DNA of 64,000 bases from an uncultured Croceitalea sp. GTDB lineage: Bacteria > Bacteroidota > Bacteroidia > Flavobacteriales > Flavobacteriaceae. Every line of letters starts with the position of its first letter. Positions within the stretch are counted from its first letter, which is position 1. The stretch lies in assembly GCA_947494805.1 (NCBI GenBank), contig CANLWK010000001.1:1-64000 (forward strand). Direction: 5' to 3'. The notes beneath the pieces were generated by a model that made no database searches, was not told the DNA's origin, and worked only from the letters and a program-made list of their open reading frames with translations. Position numbers and translations under genes: made by a program. This document shows, piece after piece, positions 35,070 to 44,156 of this stretch.

Positions 35070-35738
35070 TTAATGTGTTATTGGGTTAAGGTGATGGTAA
35101 AGCGCTATAAATGCAAATGCCAAAGGCACGACCACGGCAAAAACTTTTGTGAATGTTTTGATGGCAGGTGTAAACTTATTGTTGACACCCATACTTTGAA
35201 AAGACGATTGAAAACCGTGCCACAAGTGCAATCCAAGTAATCCAAAAGAGATTACGTAAATAATTGTTCTCCAGAAAGGCGCAAACTTTTCAACGGTCTC
35301 TGCATAGTAACGAGTCGGGTCTTCAGGATTTACCTCAATGTATTTGTACGCCATTTCATGCACCCAGAAATCATAGAAATGTAAACCTAAAAAAGCCAGA
35401 ATTACCAAACCTGAATAGATCATGTTTCGCGATACCCATGGAGCATTGGCACTGCCTTGATATTTTACATAGCTGATACCCCGTGCAGCTCGATTTTGTG
35501 CCTCTAGCACGAAGCCCATAACAAAGTGTACAATGACCCCAATAATTAAAATAGGCTGCATCGCATATTGTACAATAGGATTGTACCCCATGAAATGGGA
35601 AGCTTCATTAAAAAAATCTGGAGAAATTACGGATGCTAAATTGATGGATACGTGCAAGACGAGAAAAATCACTAAAAAAAGACCTGAAAGTGCCATCACT
35701 ACTTTTCGGGCCAGCGAAGATTTAATCAATCCACTCAT
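35070..35738 (-). CDS. sdhC: Succinate dehydrogenase cytochrome b subunit (type B)
   Basis: A 222-residue inner-membrane subunit with five predicted helices, anchoring SdhAB and binding haem b and menaquinone. Helices carry conserved His in [35 protein letters not shown] and ALYHHLN. A single large cytochrome b is typical of type-B complexes in Bacteroidota, matching the absence of sdhD. It is the first gene of the sdh operon and has a promoter directly upstream. Confidence 0.95.
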   Translation of the reverse strand: MSGLIKSSLARKVVMALSGLFLVIFLVLHVSINLASVISPDFFNEASHFMGYNPIVQYAMQPILIIGVIVHFVMGFVLEAQNRAARGISYVKYQGSANAPWVSRNMIYSGLVILAFLGLHFYDFWVHEMAYKYIEVNPEDPTRYYAETVEKFAPFWRTIIYVISFGLLGLHLWHGFQSSFQSMGVNNKFTPAIKTFTKVFAVVVPLAFAFIALYHHLNPITH

Positions 35739-35757
35739 TAGTAGTTGGTTTTAGACA

Positions 35758-35788
35758 CAAATTTACGGCACGGACGAGTTTTTAACAA
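35758..35788 (-). promoter_or_regulatory. Promoter of the sdhCAB operon
   Basis: On the minus strand TTG (35788-35786), a 20-bp spacer and an exact TAAATTTG (35765-35758). The start would be near 35751, leaving about 13 nt of leader before the sdhC ATG. Confidence 0.65.
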
Positions 35789-35994
35789 GCTTTCAACATT
35801 GCAATAATACTTATTTAGAAACATTATAAGCTAGTTGCGAAAACGTTTGATAAAGTTTGGTGACACCCTCTTTTTATAGGTAGAATCTTGAACAAAAATC
35901 AAGTACTGGCAAATAAAAAAATAATAGCAGTTGTTGTTATTCTATTTTTTACCCGATATTCATCATCGCAATTTAAACCCTGTACTTCCAAATT

Positions 35995-36888
35995 ATGGAT
36001 ATCGCTCTGCTTTCGGTAAGCTTGAACGTACATTCGACAAGAAGGATTGCTATCGAGGCTCAAAACCTAGGGCATTATGTAGAATTGATTGACCATACCA
36101 AATGTTCGGTCAAGTTGGGCGATGGCGAACCCAAAATTTTTCTTGGTGAAGAAGATGTAACCCATGAGTTTGATGCGATCATACCACGTATCGGCACTAA
36201 GGTTACACGCCACGGAGCCGCCATTGTAAAACAATTTGAAATGAACGGTGTTTTCAGTACTGCACGGTCTTTGGGCATTACGCGGGCAAGAAACAAAGTG
36301 CGAACACTACAGATTATGGCACGCAAGGGCATTCCGATTCCGCAGACGTTGTTCTCGATTAATCCAAACAACATTGGTGAACAGATACGACTGCTTGGTG
36401 GCCCTCCTGTAATCATAAAAATTCAAGAGGGTACGCAAGGCTTAGGTGTAATTTTGGCAGAAAGTAAAAAGTCGGCCAAGTCCATAATTGACACCTTTTA
36501 TAAAATGGATACCAGTATTTTGTTGCAGCAATATATTGAAGAGGCAAATGGTGAGGACATTCGTATTATCGTGGTGGGCTCTAAAGTAGTGGCGAGCATG
36601 AAGCGAACCAGTGAGCGAGATGAGTTTCGCTCAAATGTACATCGAGGGGGGCAGACCGAAGCTGTTGAGATTACCCCTAATGAGCGGACCATTGCGTTGA
36701 ATGCTACCAAATATTTGGGTCTGGGCGTTGCGGGTGTGGATTTAATGCGTTCAAAAAGTGGTCCGGTATTGTTAGAAGTCAATGCTTCGCCCGGTTTAAA
36801 GGGCATTGAGGCTGCTACCGGTATAAACGTGGCAAAGCATATCATACAATTCGTAGAACGAAATGCACTTAGAAAACGAAGGAAATAA
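35995..36888 (+). CDS. rimK: RimK-type ribosomal protein S6--L-glutamate ligase
   Basis: A 297-residue ATP-grasp ligase that adds Glu residues to the C terminus of ribosomal protein S6. N-terminal pre-ATP-grasp domain (about 1-95) has FDAIIPRIGTKVTRHG. The ATP-grasp core follows with VIIKIQEGTQGLGVIL (near 143) and ILLQQYIEEANGEDIRIIV. The metal-binding end is VLLEVNASPGLKGIE. The overlapping downstream gene encodes an M14-type deacylase-like enzyme, suggesting a paired peptide-modifying function. Confidence 0.9.
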   Translation: MDIALLSVSLNVHSTRRIAIEAQNLGHYVELIDHTKCSVKLGDGEPKIFLGEEDVTHEFDAIIPRIGTKVTRHGAAIVKQFEMNGVFSTARSLGITRARNKVRTLQIMARKGIPIPQTLFSINPNNIGEQIRLLGGPPVIIKIQEGTQGLGVILAESKKSAKSIIDTFYKMDTSILLQQYIEEANGEDIRIIVVGSKVVASMKRTSERDEFRSNVHRGGQTEAVEITPNERTIALNATKYLGLGVAGVDLMRSKSGPVLLEVNASPGLKGIEAATGINVAKHIIQFVERNALRKRRK

Positions 36889-37825
36889 AACCATTACCGT
36901 AAACGGAGAAATCATTGCGCCAGGCACCAACAAATTGGTGAGAATCAATATTTCACGTTTGCCCACAGGCACCTTAATTGATATTCCAGTACATGTGTTC
37001 AATGGTAAAAAAGCTGGACCTACAATTCTGTTGCAGGCCGGACTTCATGGCGATGAAATCAATGGGGTAGAGACGTTGCGCCGAATGCTGGCAGAGAATG
37101 ATTTTGCCATAATCAAAGGCGCTGTAATCGTGGTGCCCATTTTAAACATCTTCGGATTTATACATTTTTCAAGAGATGTGCCTGACGGCAAAGATGTCAA
37201 CCGCAGTTTTCCAGGTACTAAGACAGGCTCATTGGCCAGCCGAATTGCCTATTATTATACAAACGAGCTTTTACCACAAATAGATTTTGGTATCGACCTA
37301 CATACTGGTGGTGGGCAGCGTCATAATTATCCGCAGGTGCGTTACTCTCAAGAGGATGAGTATAGTAAGGAACTGGCCCAGGTTTTTGATGCACCGTTGT
37401 ATTTTGCATCAAGATTGATTAGGGGTTCATTTCGAAAAGTGGCCTTTAACATGGGGAAACCAATTGTCGTTTATGAAGCTGGCGAAAGTATGCGTTTTGA
37501 TGAATTTGCAATCGCAACCGCTATTGTCGGAATCAAAAATATCTTGACCCACTTCGACATGCTCACCGAATTAAAAAAACCAAAGAGTAAGACATCAGTC
37601 CACTTAGAGAAAACACGTTGGCTTAGGGCTCCGAGAGCGGGAATGTTCATTCCTAAGGTTACTAATGGTTCAAAAGTAAGCAAAGGCCGATTGCTGGGAA
37701 TGATTACCGATACGGTTGCCGAAAAAAGCAAAAAAATAAGTGCACCTATGGATGGGTATGTATTTTGCATCAACCATCAAGCAGTGGTCAATCAGGGCGA
37801 TGCGCTATTTCATATAGGAAAGTAG
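36863..37825 (+). CDS. Succinylglutamate desuccinylase/aspartoacylase family protein
   Basis: A 320-residue M14-family zinc hydrolase. Zinc ligands are readable in AGLHGDEINGVETL (H and E) and DLHTGGGQRHNYPQVR (H). A catalytic Glu lies in VVYEAGESMRFDE. The C-terminal 70 residues resemble a lipoyl/biotin-like beta domain (APRAGMFIPKV, SAPMDGYVFCINHQAVVNQG). The ATG is 26 nt inside rimK, so the two are strongly coupled. It may remove Glu or another acyl group from a RimK product, which is inference. Confidence 0.85.
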   Translation: MHLENEGNKTITVNGEIIAPGTNKLVRINISRLPTGTLIDIPVHVFNGKKAGPTILLQAGLHGDEINGVETLRRMLAENDFAIIKGAVIVVPILNIFGFIHFSRDVPDGKDVNRSFPGTKTGSLASRIAYYYTNELLPQIDFGIDLHTGGGQRHNYPQVRYSQEDEYSKELAQVFDAPLYFASRLIRGSFRKVAFNMGKPIVVYEAGESMRFDEFAIATAIVGIKNILTHFDMLTELKKPKSKTSVHLEKTRWLRAPRAGMFIPKVTNGSKVSKGRLLGMITDTVAEKSKKISAPMDGYVFCINHQAVVNQGDALFHIGK

Positions 37826-37827
37826 CA

Positions 37828-38265
37828 CTAATCAGCTTTGGCAGTTTCTTTCTGGTGTGCTTTCAGTTGTTTCAAGCTCCATGAGATGGCCTCTTCAAGG
37901 TCGGCAAACTGTTTAATGGAGTTTTGAAAAAACATGCGTTCCAACACCAAACTGGCGAAACTTCCTTTGGTATTTCCCACAACCGAATAAAAACTCAATT
38001 TGTGCCTATTGGTATAGAACTTGGCCCAATCTGTTGCGACTACAGAATAGGAGTGGATTCGATTGGAAATGTAGGCAATGGGCATATTTTCGCCGAAAAC
38101 CTCTTTTGCGGCATTGATGGTGCGTTGTGCCATCTCCCATCCAAAGGTTTGTCCTTGGTTGATTTCTGAAATGACCAAGCCATCAAAGAAATAGAACGTG
38201 CCAAATTGGTACTCGCGAATTTCTTTGATATTCTTAAAAAAGGGAATGTCCCTCACCCTTTTCAT
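37828..38265 (-). CDS. Conserved hypothetical protein, possible STAS/SpoIIAA-like
   Basis: A 145-residue soluble protein with no signal peptide. Alternating strands and helices (FGTFYFFDGLVISEI, INAAKEVFGENMPIAYISNR, KLSFYSVVGNTKGSFASLVLE, LEEAISWSLKQL) fit a SpoIIAA/STAS-like fold often seen in Bacteroidota, but this is a guess from pattern. It is convergent to the aspartoacylase gene with only 2 bp between stops. The function is unknown. Confidence 0.65.
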   Translation of the reverse strand: MKRVRDIPFFKNIKEIREYQFGTFYFFDGLVISEINQGQTFGWEMAQRTINAAKEVFGENMPIAYISNRIHSYSVVATDWAKFYTNRHKLSFYSVVGNTKGSFASLVLERMFFQNSIKQFADLEEAISWSLKQLKAHQKETAKAD

Positions 38266-38400
38266 TTAGTGGAGTATTTAATTAAGTTGGAGGATAAAGA
38301 TAATGATAATCTTAAATTTTTAAAGCAAGATAAATAGAAATTCACATGACGATTATTCTTACAAACATCAGAAAATTAGACACTTATAGGGCGTGGAAAA

Positions 38401-38790
38401 TCAGTTTTCCATATTCTTTAATTGAATGCCCAGTGCTTTGGTAGAAAGTTGCACCTCTACTAGCGAGAGGATTAAAGAAACCATTAAAAACACAAGACTC
38501 ACCCCGAAAATTATATTGGCCAAAATCACGTATTCCACATAAACTAAGAACATGGTGACCGCTGCCAAAAGAAAGCTGGCGATAGCGGTAGCTTGCATGT
38601 TTTTGATAATTTCCAATCGTTTTCTAAGCGAATCGATCTGGCGTTTTAAGGGAGCCGCCTCAGTTTCTTCAAACTGTTTGTGCAACTGGCGAATAAGCCC
38701 TGCGATGGCCAAATATCTGGCATTATAGGCCAACATGGTCAATGAGATTGCCGGAAAAAGTAAAGCCGGTATACTTAGGGTTAATTGCAT
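38401..38790 (-). CDS. DUF2721 family membrane protein
   Basis: A 129-residue protein resembling DUF2721. It opens LTLSIPALLFPAISLTMLAY, which matches the family start. A hydrophobic helix near the N terminus is followed by a charged coiled segment (about 35-70), and two more helices are near 75-115. The frame is open further (ATG at 38823 and 38862), but the extra residues lack family similarity, so 38790 is chosen with moderate confidence. Function unknown. It is alone, divergent from the Gly-rich gene 38947. Confidence 0.65.
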   Translation of the reverse strand: MQLTLSIPALLFPAISLTMLAYNARYLAIAGLIRQLHKQFEETEAAPLKRQIDSLRKRLEIIKNMQATAIASFLLAAVTMFLVYVEYVILANIIFGVSLVFLMVSLILSLVEVQLSTKALGIQLKNMEN

Positions 38791-38946
38791 TGTAAGAGAA
38801 TAGTTTTGAGGGTTTTTAGACATGTTGAAACTACTAAAAATCTGACCACCGCACATTAGCAAAAATTGAATATTGCACCTATTTAATTGTAAATTAATTA
38901 AAAAATGGGTTTATTTATTGTGAAATAACCACTAAACAAAACAAAC

Positions 38947-39228
38947 ATGGAAGAGTATTTACCATTAATTATTCAATTGGTGTCTGGTGCCATTGGCGGT
39001 AATGTTGCCGGAAAACTATTGCCAAAATTGGATTTAGGCACTCTGGGCAATTCGATATCTGGAATTCTGGGAGGTGGACTTGGAGGAACTTTATTGGGCA
39101 TGTTGGGCCTAGCTACTGACGGCGGTATGGATGTGGCCGGAATTATTGGAAGTATTGCCGGTGGCGGTGTAGGTGGCGGCGTTATTATGGCAATTATTGG
39201 TGCCATAAAAGGTGCTTTATCTAAATAG
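38947..39228 (+). CDS. Small Gly-rich membrane protein
   Basis: A 93-residue protein made almost only of Gly, Ile, Leu, Ala and Met after a short acidic start (MEEYLPLI). Glycine-zipper-like segments (SGAIGGNVAGKLLPKL, GGGLGGTLLGMLG, AGGGVGGGVIMAIIGAIKGA) suggest two or three packed membrane helices. It resembles small Gly-zipper proteins and some class II bacteriocin-like peptides, but no leader or immunity gene is near. It is followed by a strong terminator. Family unknown. Confidence 0.7.
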   Translation: MEEYLPLIIQLVSGAIGGNVAGKLLPKLDLGTLGNSISGILGGGLGGTLLGMLGLATDGGMDVAGIIGSIAGGGVGGGVIMAIIGAIKGALSK

Positions 39229-39251
39229 CAATTAACCAACCCTAAAACCTT

Positions 39252-39276
39252 GGGGCTTGTAGAAGCCCCTTTTTTA
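39252..39276 (+). terminator. Terminator after the Gly-rich protein gene
   Basis: GGGGCTT (39252-39258) and AAGCCCC (39263-39269) pair around GTAG, followed by TTTTTT. The last bases overlap the 3' end of the minus-strand Asp-box gene. Confidence 0.85.
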
Positions 39277-42200
39277 TGATTTTATCTTTTTGCCAAACTC
39301 TAACTTTAGCTCACTTTTCTTAAGCTGGTCGTTAAGTTGTTTTACATCAACCTTGATAAAGGTTTTGAACTTTTGTTCGGCAGTTTGTAATCGTTTGTTC
39401 AATACTTGATAAACTTCGTGCTGTTGGTCGGTTGGTTTAAAATCAACACCAAAACCTCCAATATCACTGGCTAAGGCGCTTAGTCGGCCATACAATTTCA
39501 TTGGCGAGCGAAATGCGTCCTCACGTGCCCCGGTCAAATGAATATCGTAAAGCGCTGCTGCTATGGTTTTGGCATTTTTCAGTAACAGGTTGGCAGTATC
39601 AATATCTTCTTTGGTTTTTAACTGAGGTACGATTGCTTCTAGCTCAGCACTAATATCTTCAACATCATTTATCATGGTAACCGCCAGATTTATGGCGTCT
39701 CTAAGCTCCAATGAAAGTGCAACCTGCTCTTCTATAGACTCGATAGTACCTTCAGTTCCGGGATCTTTTAAGACCGTCAGGTCACGAATATATTCTTGTT
39801 CACCAATACGCAGCTTTACTTTGTAGGCATTTGGCACAACACGGGGGCCATACTGGCCACGCCATAAATCTAAATCCCAAGTGACCAAGGGCCTCCAACC
39901 TTCACCGTTCAATTGCACCCAAGGCCTGCCCGGAGGGGTTGTTTGTATTCTGGGTTTATAAGTGGGTTCGTAACGCAAGTCCCAAACTGTTCGATGAACC
40001 CCGGCAGTGTTTTCTCCTTTTAAAGTGCGAACAACCTCATCGGTATTGGTCAAAATTTCGATTTCCACTTTTTGGTCGGTACTATCCTTTAAAAAGTAAT
40101 TAATGTAGGCCCCGTAAGCAGGATTTTCTCCAGAGTTCATACTTGGTCCATCTGTTTTTATAGCCTGTTGATTTTGAAAACGATAGGCTTCGCGCACGCT
40201 GAATAAATGTGCTTCCTCATTTTTGGCATTATCAAATTCTCGCAAAGCGGAAATATCGTCCAGTATATAATACCCACGCCCATAGGTGCCAACCACCAGG
40301 TCATCAAACCGCTCTTGCACTTCTAGCCAATAGACCGGTGCTGGCGGTAGGTTATTTCGCAATCGTGTCCATTGAGAACCATCATCATAGCTGAGATACA
40401 ATCCATTATCAACACCTAGGTACAACATGCCTTCACGTTTCGGATCTTCTTTAATGACATGCGCAAAACTGTGCACTGATTTTGGTACGCCCTCACTGAT
40501 CAATTTCCAGTTTTGGCCATAGTCTTCCGTCTTGTAGACATAAGGTTTAAAATCTCCCATTTGGTGCAAATCTACCGTGATATAGACCGTGCCTTTTTTA
40601 TACTTGGAAACCTCAATATTGGCTATAGTTCCCCATTTGGGAAGATTGGGAATGTTGCCGGTGACGTTGGTCCAGTTTTGCCCTTCGTCTTTGGTCAATT
40701 GTACCTGTCCGTCGTTACTTCCGGTCCAAATGAGTCCTGGCTCCAATCCTGATTCCACAATACTGAACAGTGTGGCACCATCGAAGGTCATGAGATTGTC
40801 AATGGCAATACCACCAGAATTTTGTTGGTGTGTCTTATCGTTGAGTGTTAAATCAGGACTAATGACCTGCCAGCTTTGTCCATCATCATCACTCTTATGA
40901 ACAAATTGGCTACCGACATAGACCCTATGTTTGGTATGGGGCGAAAAAGACAGCGGAAAGTTCCAGTGCCAACGGTACTTCAGTTTGCCAGGTTCCCATC
41001 CGTATCCAGCTTCAGGCCATACACGAACATCACGGGCATACCCCGTTCGGGCATCATACCGTTGTAAACCACCATCGTAACACCCTGACCAAACAATATT
41101 GTTATCTAAAGGGTCGGGTTGGGCAAAACCACTTTCACAGCCCCCTACACCTTTCCAAAGTCCTAAGGGAATATACCCTTGCCGGCTATTGCTTGGACCT
41201 TTATATGAATAGCCGTCTTGACGGTTGCCATAGACATTGTAAGGTATCTGGTCATCTACCGAAACATGGTACATCTGCGCTATGGGCAATACGATACGTT
41301 GGTATGTTTTGCCACGGTTCAAACTGATACTGGCCCCACCATCATGAGCCACCATGATACGATTCGCATTGGTCGGATCTACCCAAATGTCATGATTATC
41401 ACCGCCGGCACTATAACCTGATTTTAAGGTTTTACCCCCATCTTTTGAAACACTGAACTTCACTGAAGCAAAGTACAGTTCATCAGAATTGTCGGTTGAA
41501 ACCGCCATTCTGGTGTAGTAGGGTGCACGTTCATTGATGTCGTGGTTACGGGTTTGTAAGGTCCATGTTTCACCAAAATCTTCAGAGCGGTACAATGCAG
41601 GGCTATCGATTTCAAATAGTGCATACACCACGTTTGGTTTTGAAGCTGAGATGGCCACAGCTGTTTTTCCAACTGGATTATTGGCCCCGCCCGGCAACCC
41701 ATTTTCAGAAAGTGCCTTCCAGTTTTTGCCGCCATCCGTAGAGCGGTAGATTCCGCCACCTGCTCCGCCACTCCGCAAGCCCCAGGTGTTGATATGAATA
41801 GACCACAGGCCTACCAATAATTGGTCAGGATTGTTCGGATGCATTGCAATATCGGCAGCACCGGTATTTTCATCTACAAAAAGAATGTGCTCCCAAGTTT
41901 TTCCACCATTGATGGTTTTATAGACCCCACGTTCTTGTTGTGGGCCATATGTATGGCCAAGGGCCGCTGCATAAACAATATTGGGATCTGAAGGATGCAC
42001 CACAATACGCCCAATACGCCCTGTTTTTTCGAGCCCCATTTTTTTCCAAGTTTTTCCGGCGTCCTCAGATTTGTAGATACCGTCGCCCATGGCATGTGCA
42101 GGTCTGATAACAAAGGTTTCGCCCGTACCGGCCCAAACAATATCAGGGTTTGATGGAGCAATAGCAACCGATCCTATAGACGATGCTTCTTGATCATCAA

Positions 42201-42426
42201 AAATGGATTGCCAGCTTACACCGCCATCTGTCGTTTTCCAAAGACCACCTGATGCGGCACCAATATAGTTGACCATAGGGTCTCCGGGGACTCCTGCAAT
42301 AGCTATGGTACGATTACCTTCGGGACCAATGAACCGAAACTTAAATTCACTAAATGCTGACAAATCATTTTGTGAAAAAAGAAGTAATGGGGCAATCAGA
42401 AAAAAGAGAAGTGCGTTGAATTTCAT
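39274..42426 (-). CDS. Exported Asp-box/BNR repeat propeller protein (VPS10/sortilin-like)
   Basis: A 1050-residue exported protein (signal peptide cut near LFSQND). At least seven Asp-box motifs of the form S/T-x-D-x-G-x-T/S-W are readable (SEDAGKTWKKMG, STDGGKNWKAL, SEDFGETWTLQ, SDDDGQSWQVI, TKDEGQNWTNV, TEDYGQNWKLI). They form one or two beta propellers across about 30-740. The C-terminal 300 residues are helical with one Ig-like stretch. No sialidase catalytic Arg/Tyr set could be seen, so an enzyme role is doubtful. Such proteins in Bacteroidota are abundant and of unknown function. Confidence 0.8.
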   Translation of the reverse strand: MKFNALLFFLIAPLLLFSQNDLSAFSEFKFRFIGPEGNRTIAIAGVPGDPMVNYIGAASGGLWKTTDGGVSWQSIFDDQEASSIGSVAIAPSNPDIVWAGTGETFVIRPAHAMGDGIYKSEDAGKTWKKMGLEKTGRIGRIVVHPSDPNIVYAAALGHTYGPQQERGVYKTINGGKTWEHILFVDENTGAADIAMHPNNPDQLLVGLWSIHINTWGLRSGGAGGGIYRSTDGGKNWKALSENGLPGGANNPVGKTAVAISASKPNVVYALFEIDSPALYRSEDFGETWTLQTRNHDINERAPYYTRMAVSTDNSDELYFASVKFSVSKDGGKTLKSGYSAGGDNHDIWVDPTNANRIMVAHDGGASISLNRGKTYQRIVLPIAQMYHVSVDDQIPYNVYGNRQDGYSYKGPSNSRQGYIPLGLWKGVGGCESGFAQPDPLDNNIVWSGCYDGGLQRYDARTGYARDVRVWPEAGYGWEPGKLKYRWHWNFPLSFSPHTKHRVYVGSQFVHKSDDDGQSWQVISPDLTLNDKTHQQNSGGIAIDNLMTFDGATLFSIVESGLEPGLIWTGSNDGQVQLTKDEGQNWTNVTGNIPNLPKWGTIANIEVSKYKKGTVYITVDLHQMGDFKPYVYKTEDYGQNWKLISEGVPKSVHSFAHVIKEDPKREGMLYLGVDNGLYLSYDDGSQWTRLRNNLPPAPVYWLEVQERFDDLVVGTYGRGYYILDDISALREFDNAKNEEAHLFSVREAYRFQNQQAIKTDGPSMNSGENPAYGAYINYFLKDSTDQKVEIEILTNTDEVVRTLKGENTAGVHRTVWDLRYEPTYKPRIQTTPPGRPWVQLNGEGWRPLVTWDLDLWRGQYGPRVVPNAYKVKLRIGEQEYIRDLTVLKDPGTEGTIESIEEQVALSLELRDAINLAVTMINDVEDISAELEAIVPQLKTKEDIDTANLLLKNAKTIAAALYDIHLTGAREDAFRSPMKLYGRLSALASDIGGFGVDFKPTDQQHEVYQVLNKRLQTAEQKFKTFIKVDVKQLNDQLKKSELKLEFGKKIKS

Positions 42427-42506
42427 AGTGTTGTTCGTTGGTTGAAAAAACTGTTCTTAAATTTACGGAATAAGATACGTAACCGATAGCTCGAAAACTC
42501 TAAAAG

Positions 42507-43799
42507 ATGAAATACGAACAAATCAGCGACAAACTTTTTATCAAGAACCGCAAGAAGTTTATGGCCCAAATGAAGCCGAAAAGTATCGCGGTTTTTAACT
42601 CAAATGACGTTTATCCCGTCAGTGCCGATAGTACCATGCCATTTGAGCAACATCGTGATATTTTGTATTTAAGTGGAGCTGACCAAGAAGAAACCATGTT
42701 GCTTTTGTTTCCTGATGCGATAGATGTAAAACACCGAGAGGTTTTGTTCGTTCGTGAAACCAACGAGCATATTGCAGTATGGGAGGGAGCAAAACTGACG
42801 AAAGCGCAGGCGACCGGGGTTTCAGGCATCAAAACCATCTACTGGCTCACCGATTTTGATAAGGTGTTCTTCGATTTGATGACAGAGGCAGATACCATCT
42901 ACTTTAACACCAACGAACACTACCGTCAAGCTGTGGAAACCCAGACCCGCGAAGACCGATTTATTGAAAAATGCAAAAGAGAGTTTCCAGCACACCAGTG
43001 GGCAAAAAGTAATCCGATTTTACAGGAAATACGAGGGGAGAAAGAACCTGAAGAACTTGATTTGATGCAAAGGGCATGTGATATTACAGAAAAAGGCTTC
43101 CGAAGAATATTGCGATTTACCAAACCTGGCGTTTGGGAGTATGAGCTTGAAGCGGAGTATTTGCATGAGTTTATTCGCAACCGTTCAAAAGGGTTCGCGT
43201 ACACACCGATCATAGCTTCAGGAAACAACGCGAATGTGTTGCACTATATTGAAAATAATCAAGAATGTCAGAGCGGCGATTTGATTTTGATGGATGTTGG
43301 TGCTGAATATGCCAACTATTCAAGTGATATGACGCGAACCATACCCGTTAGCGGTAGGTTCACCCAACGTCAACGTGATGTGTACAATGCTGTGCTACGG
43401 GTAAAAAACGAAGCTACAAGAATGTTGGTGCCTGGAACCATTTGGGCCGAGTACCATAAAGAGGTGGGTAAAATCATGACCGCTGAGTTATTGAAGTTAG
43501 GCTTGTTAGATAGGGCAGACGTTCAAAACGAGAAGGCTGATTGGCCTGCTTATAAGAAGTATTTTATGCATGGGACCAGTCATCATATTGGGTTGGACAC
43601 CCACGATTATGGTGAATTGAAAAAAGCAATGAAACCCAATATGGTCTTTACGGTAGAGCCGGGTATTTATATACCCGATGAGGGTATGGGCATCCGTTTA
43701 GAAGATGATGTGGTCATTCAAGAAACAGGAGAGCCTTTTAACCTGATGCGAAACATACCCATTGAAGCTGAGGAGATTGAAGAATTGATGAATAGCTAA
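42507..43799 (+). CDS. pepP: Xaa-Pro aminopeptidase (M24 family)
   Basis: A 430-residue creatinase/aminopeptidase P-type metalloprotease that removes an N-terminal residue before Pro. N-terminal domain about 1-165, catalytic pita-bread domain about 175-425. Metal ligands are readable in DVGAEYANYSSDMTRT (two Asp), HGTSHHIGLDTHD (His), TVEPGIY (Glu) and GIRLEDDVV (Glu). No signal peptide, so cytoplasmic. It is alone, divergent from the Asp-box gene. A small membrane-protein gene follows after 104 bp. Confidence 0.93.
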   Translation: MKYEQISDKLFIKNRKKFMAQMKPKSIAVFNSNDVYPVSADSTMPFEQHRDILYLSGADQEETMLLLFPDAIDVKHREVLFVRETNEHIAVWEGAKLTKAQATGVSGIKTIYWLTDFDKVFFDLMTEADTIYFNTNEHYRQAVETQTREDRFIEKCKREFPAHQWAKSNPILQEIRGEKEPEELDLMQRACDITEKGFRRILRFTKPGVWEYELEAEYLHEFIRNRSKGFAYTPIIASGNNANVLHYIENNQECQSGDLILMDVGAEYANYSSDMTRTIPVSGRFTQRQRDVYNAVLRVKNEATRMLVPGTIWAEYHKEVGKIMTAELLKLGLLDRADVQNEKADWPAYKKYFMHGTSHHIGLDTHDYGELKKAMKPNMVFTVEPGIYIPDEGMGIRLEDDVVIQETGEPFNLMRNIPIEAEEIEELMNS

Positions 43800-43807
43800 T
43801 TTAAAAC

Positions 43808-43876
43808 ACTATTCTGAACGGAGCATAGCGGAACGAAGAATCTAAAGTATGATTTGGAGATTCCTTACGTCACTTC
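43808..43876. repeat. Dispersed inverted repeat pair after pepP
   Basis: Left arm CACTATTCTGAACGGAGCAT with AGCGGAACGAAGAATCT (43808-43843), right arm AGATTCCTTACGTCACTTC (43858-43876). Arms are related and inverted, the same family as the pair near 14561-14690. Confidence 0.6.
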
Positions 43877-43903
43877 ATAAAGAGAACAACAATAACATAT
43901 TTG

Positions 43904-44077
43904 ATGAAGCTTTTGACCATTCTATTACAACAACCTGACATTGAAAAGAAGATAGAAGAAGCTCCTGATTCCGCTTACGAAATTGGGGTGGTCATTGGTT
44001 CTTACTTGCCTTTTGTGGTATTGGTGTTCATTGCTTATTTAATCTATCATTACAATAAAAAGCGACGGGGTTCGTAG
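43904..44077 (+). CDS. 57-residue small membrane protein
   Basis: A 58-codon frame from ATG 43904 to TAG 44075-44077. It reads MKLLTILLQQPDIEKKIEEA, then a Tyr/Glu-rich turn, then one membrane helix (VVIGSYLPFVVLVFIAYLIY) and a basic tail HYNKKRRGS. The positive-inside rule places the tail in the cytoplasm. The composition, with a soluble helix, one clear membrane span and a Lys/Arg stop-transfer, is unlikely for random sequence. It resembles small membrane proteins I associate with flavobacterial genomes, but the family is not named here. Confidence 0.7.
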   Translation: MKLLTILLQQPDIEKKIEEAPDSAYEIGVVIGSYLPFVVLVFIAYLIYHYNKKRRGS

Positions 44078-44156
44078 TATCATTTCATTTTGAACTGTCA
44101 TATCAAGCACCTGCTGTCGGGCGGTGAGTTGAGATAATTGAAAACTAGATCTTGAC

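Noticed and set aside
39274-42426. Sialidase call for the Asp-box protein
   Set aside because: Asp boxes alone mark propeller blades; the catalytic Arg triad and Tyr/Glu pair of sialidases could not be identified.
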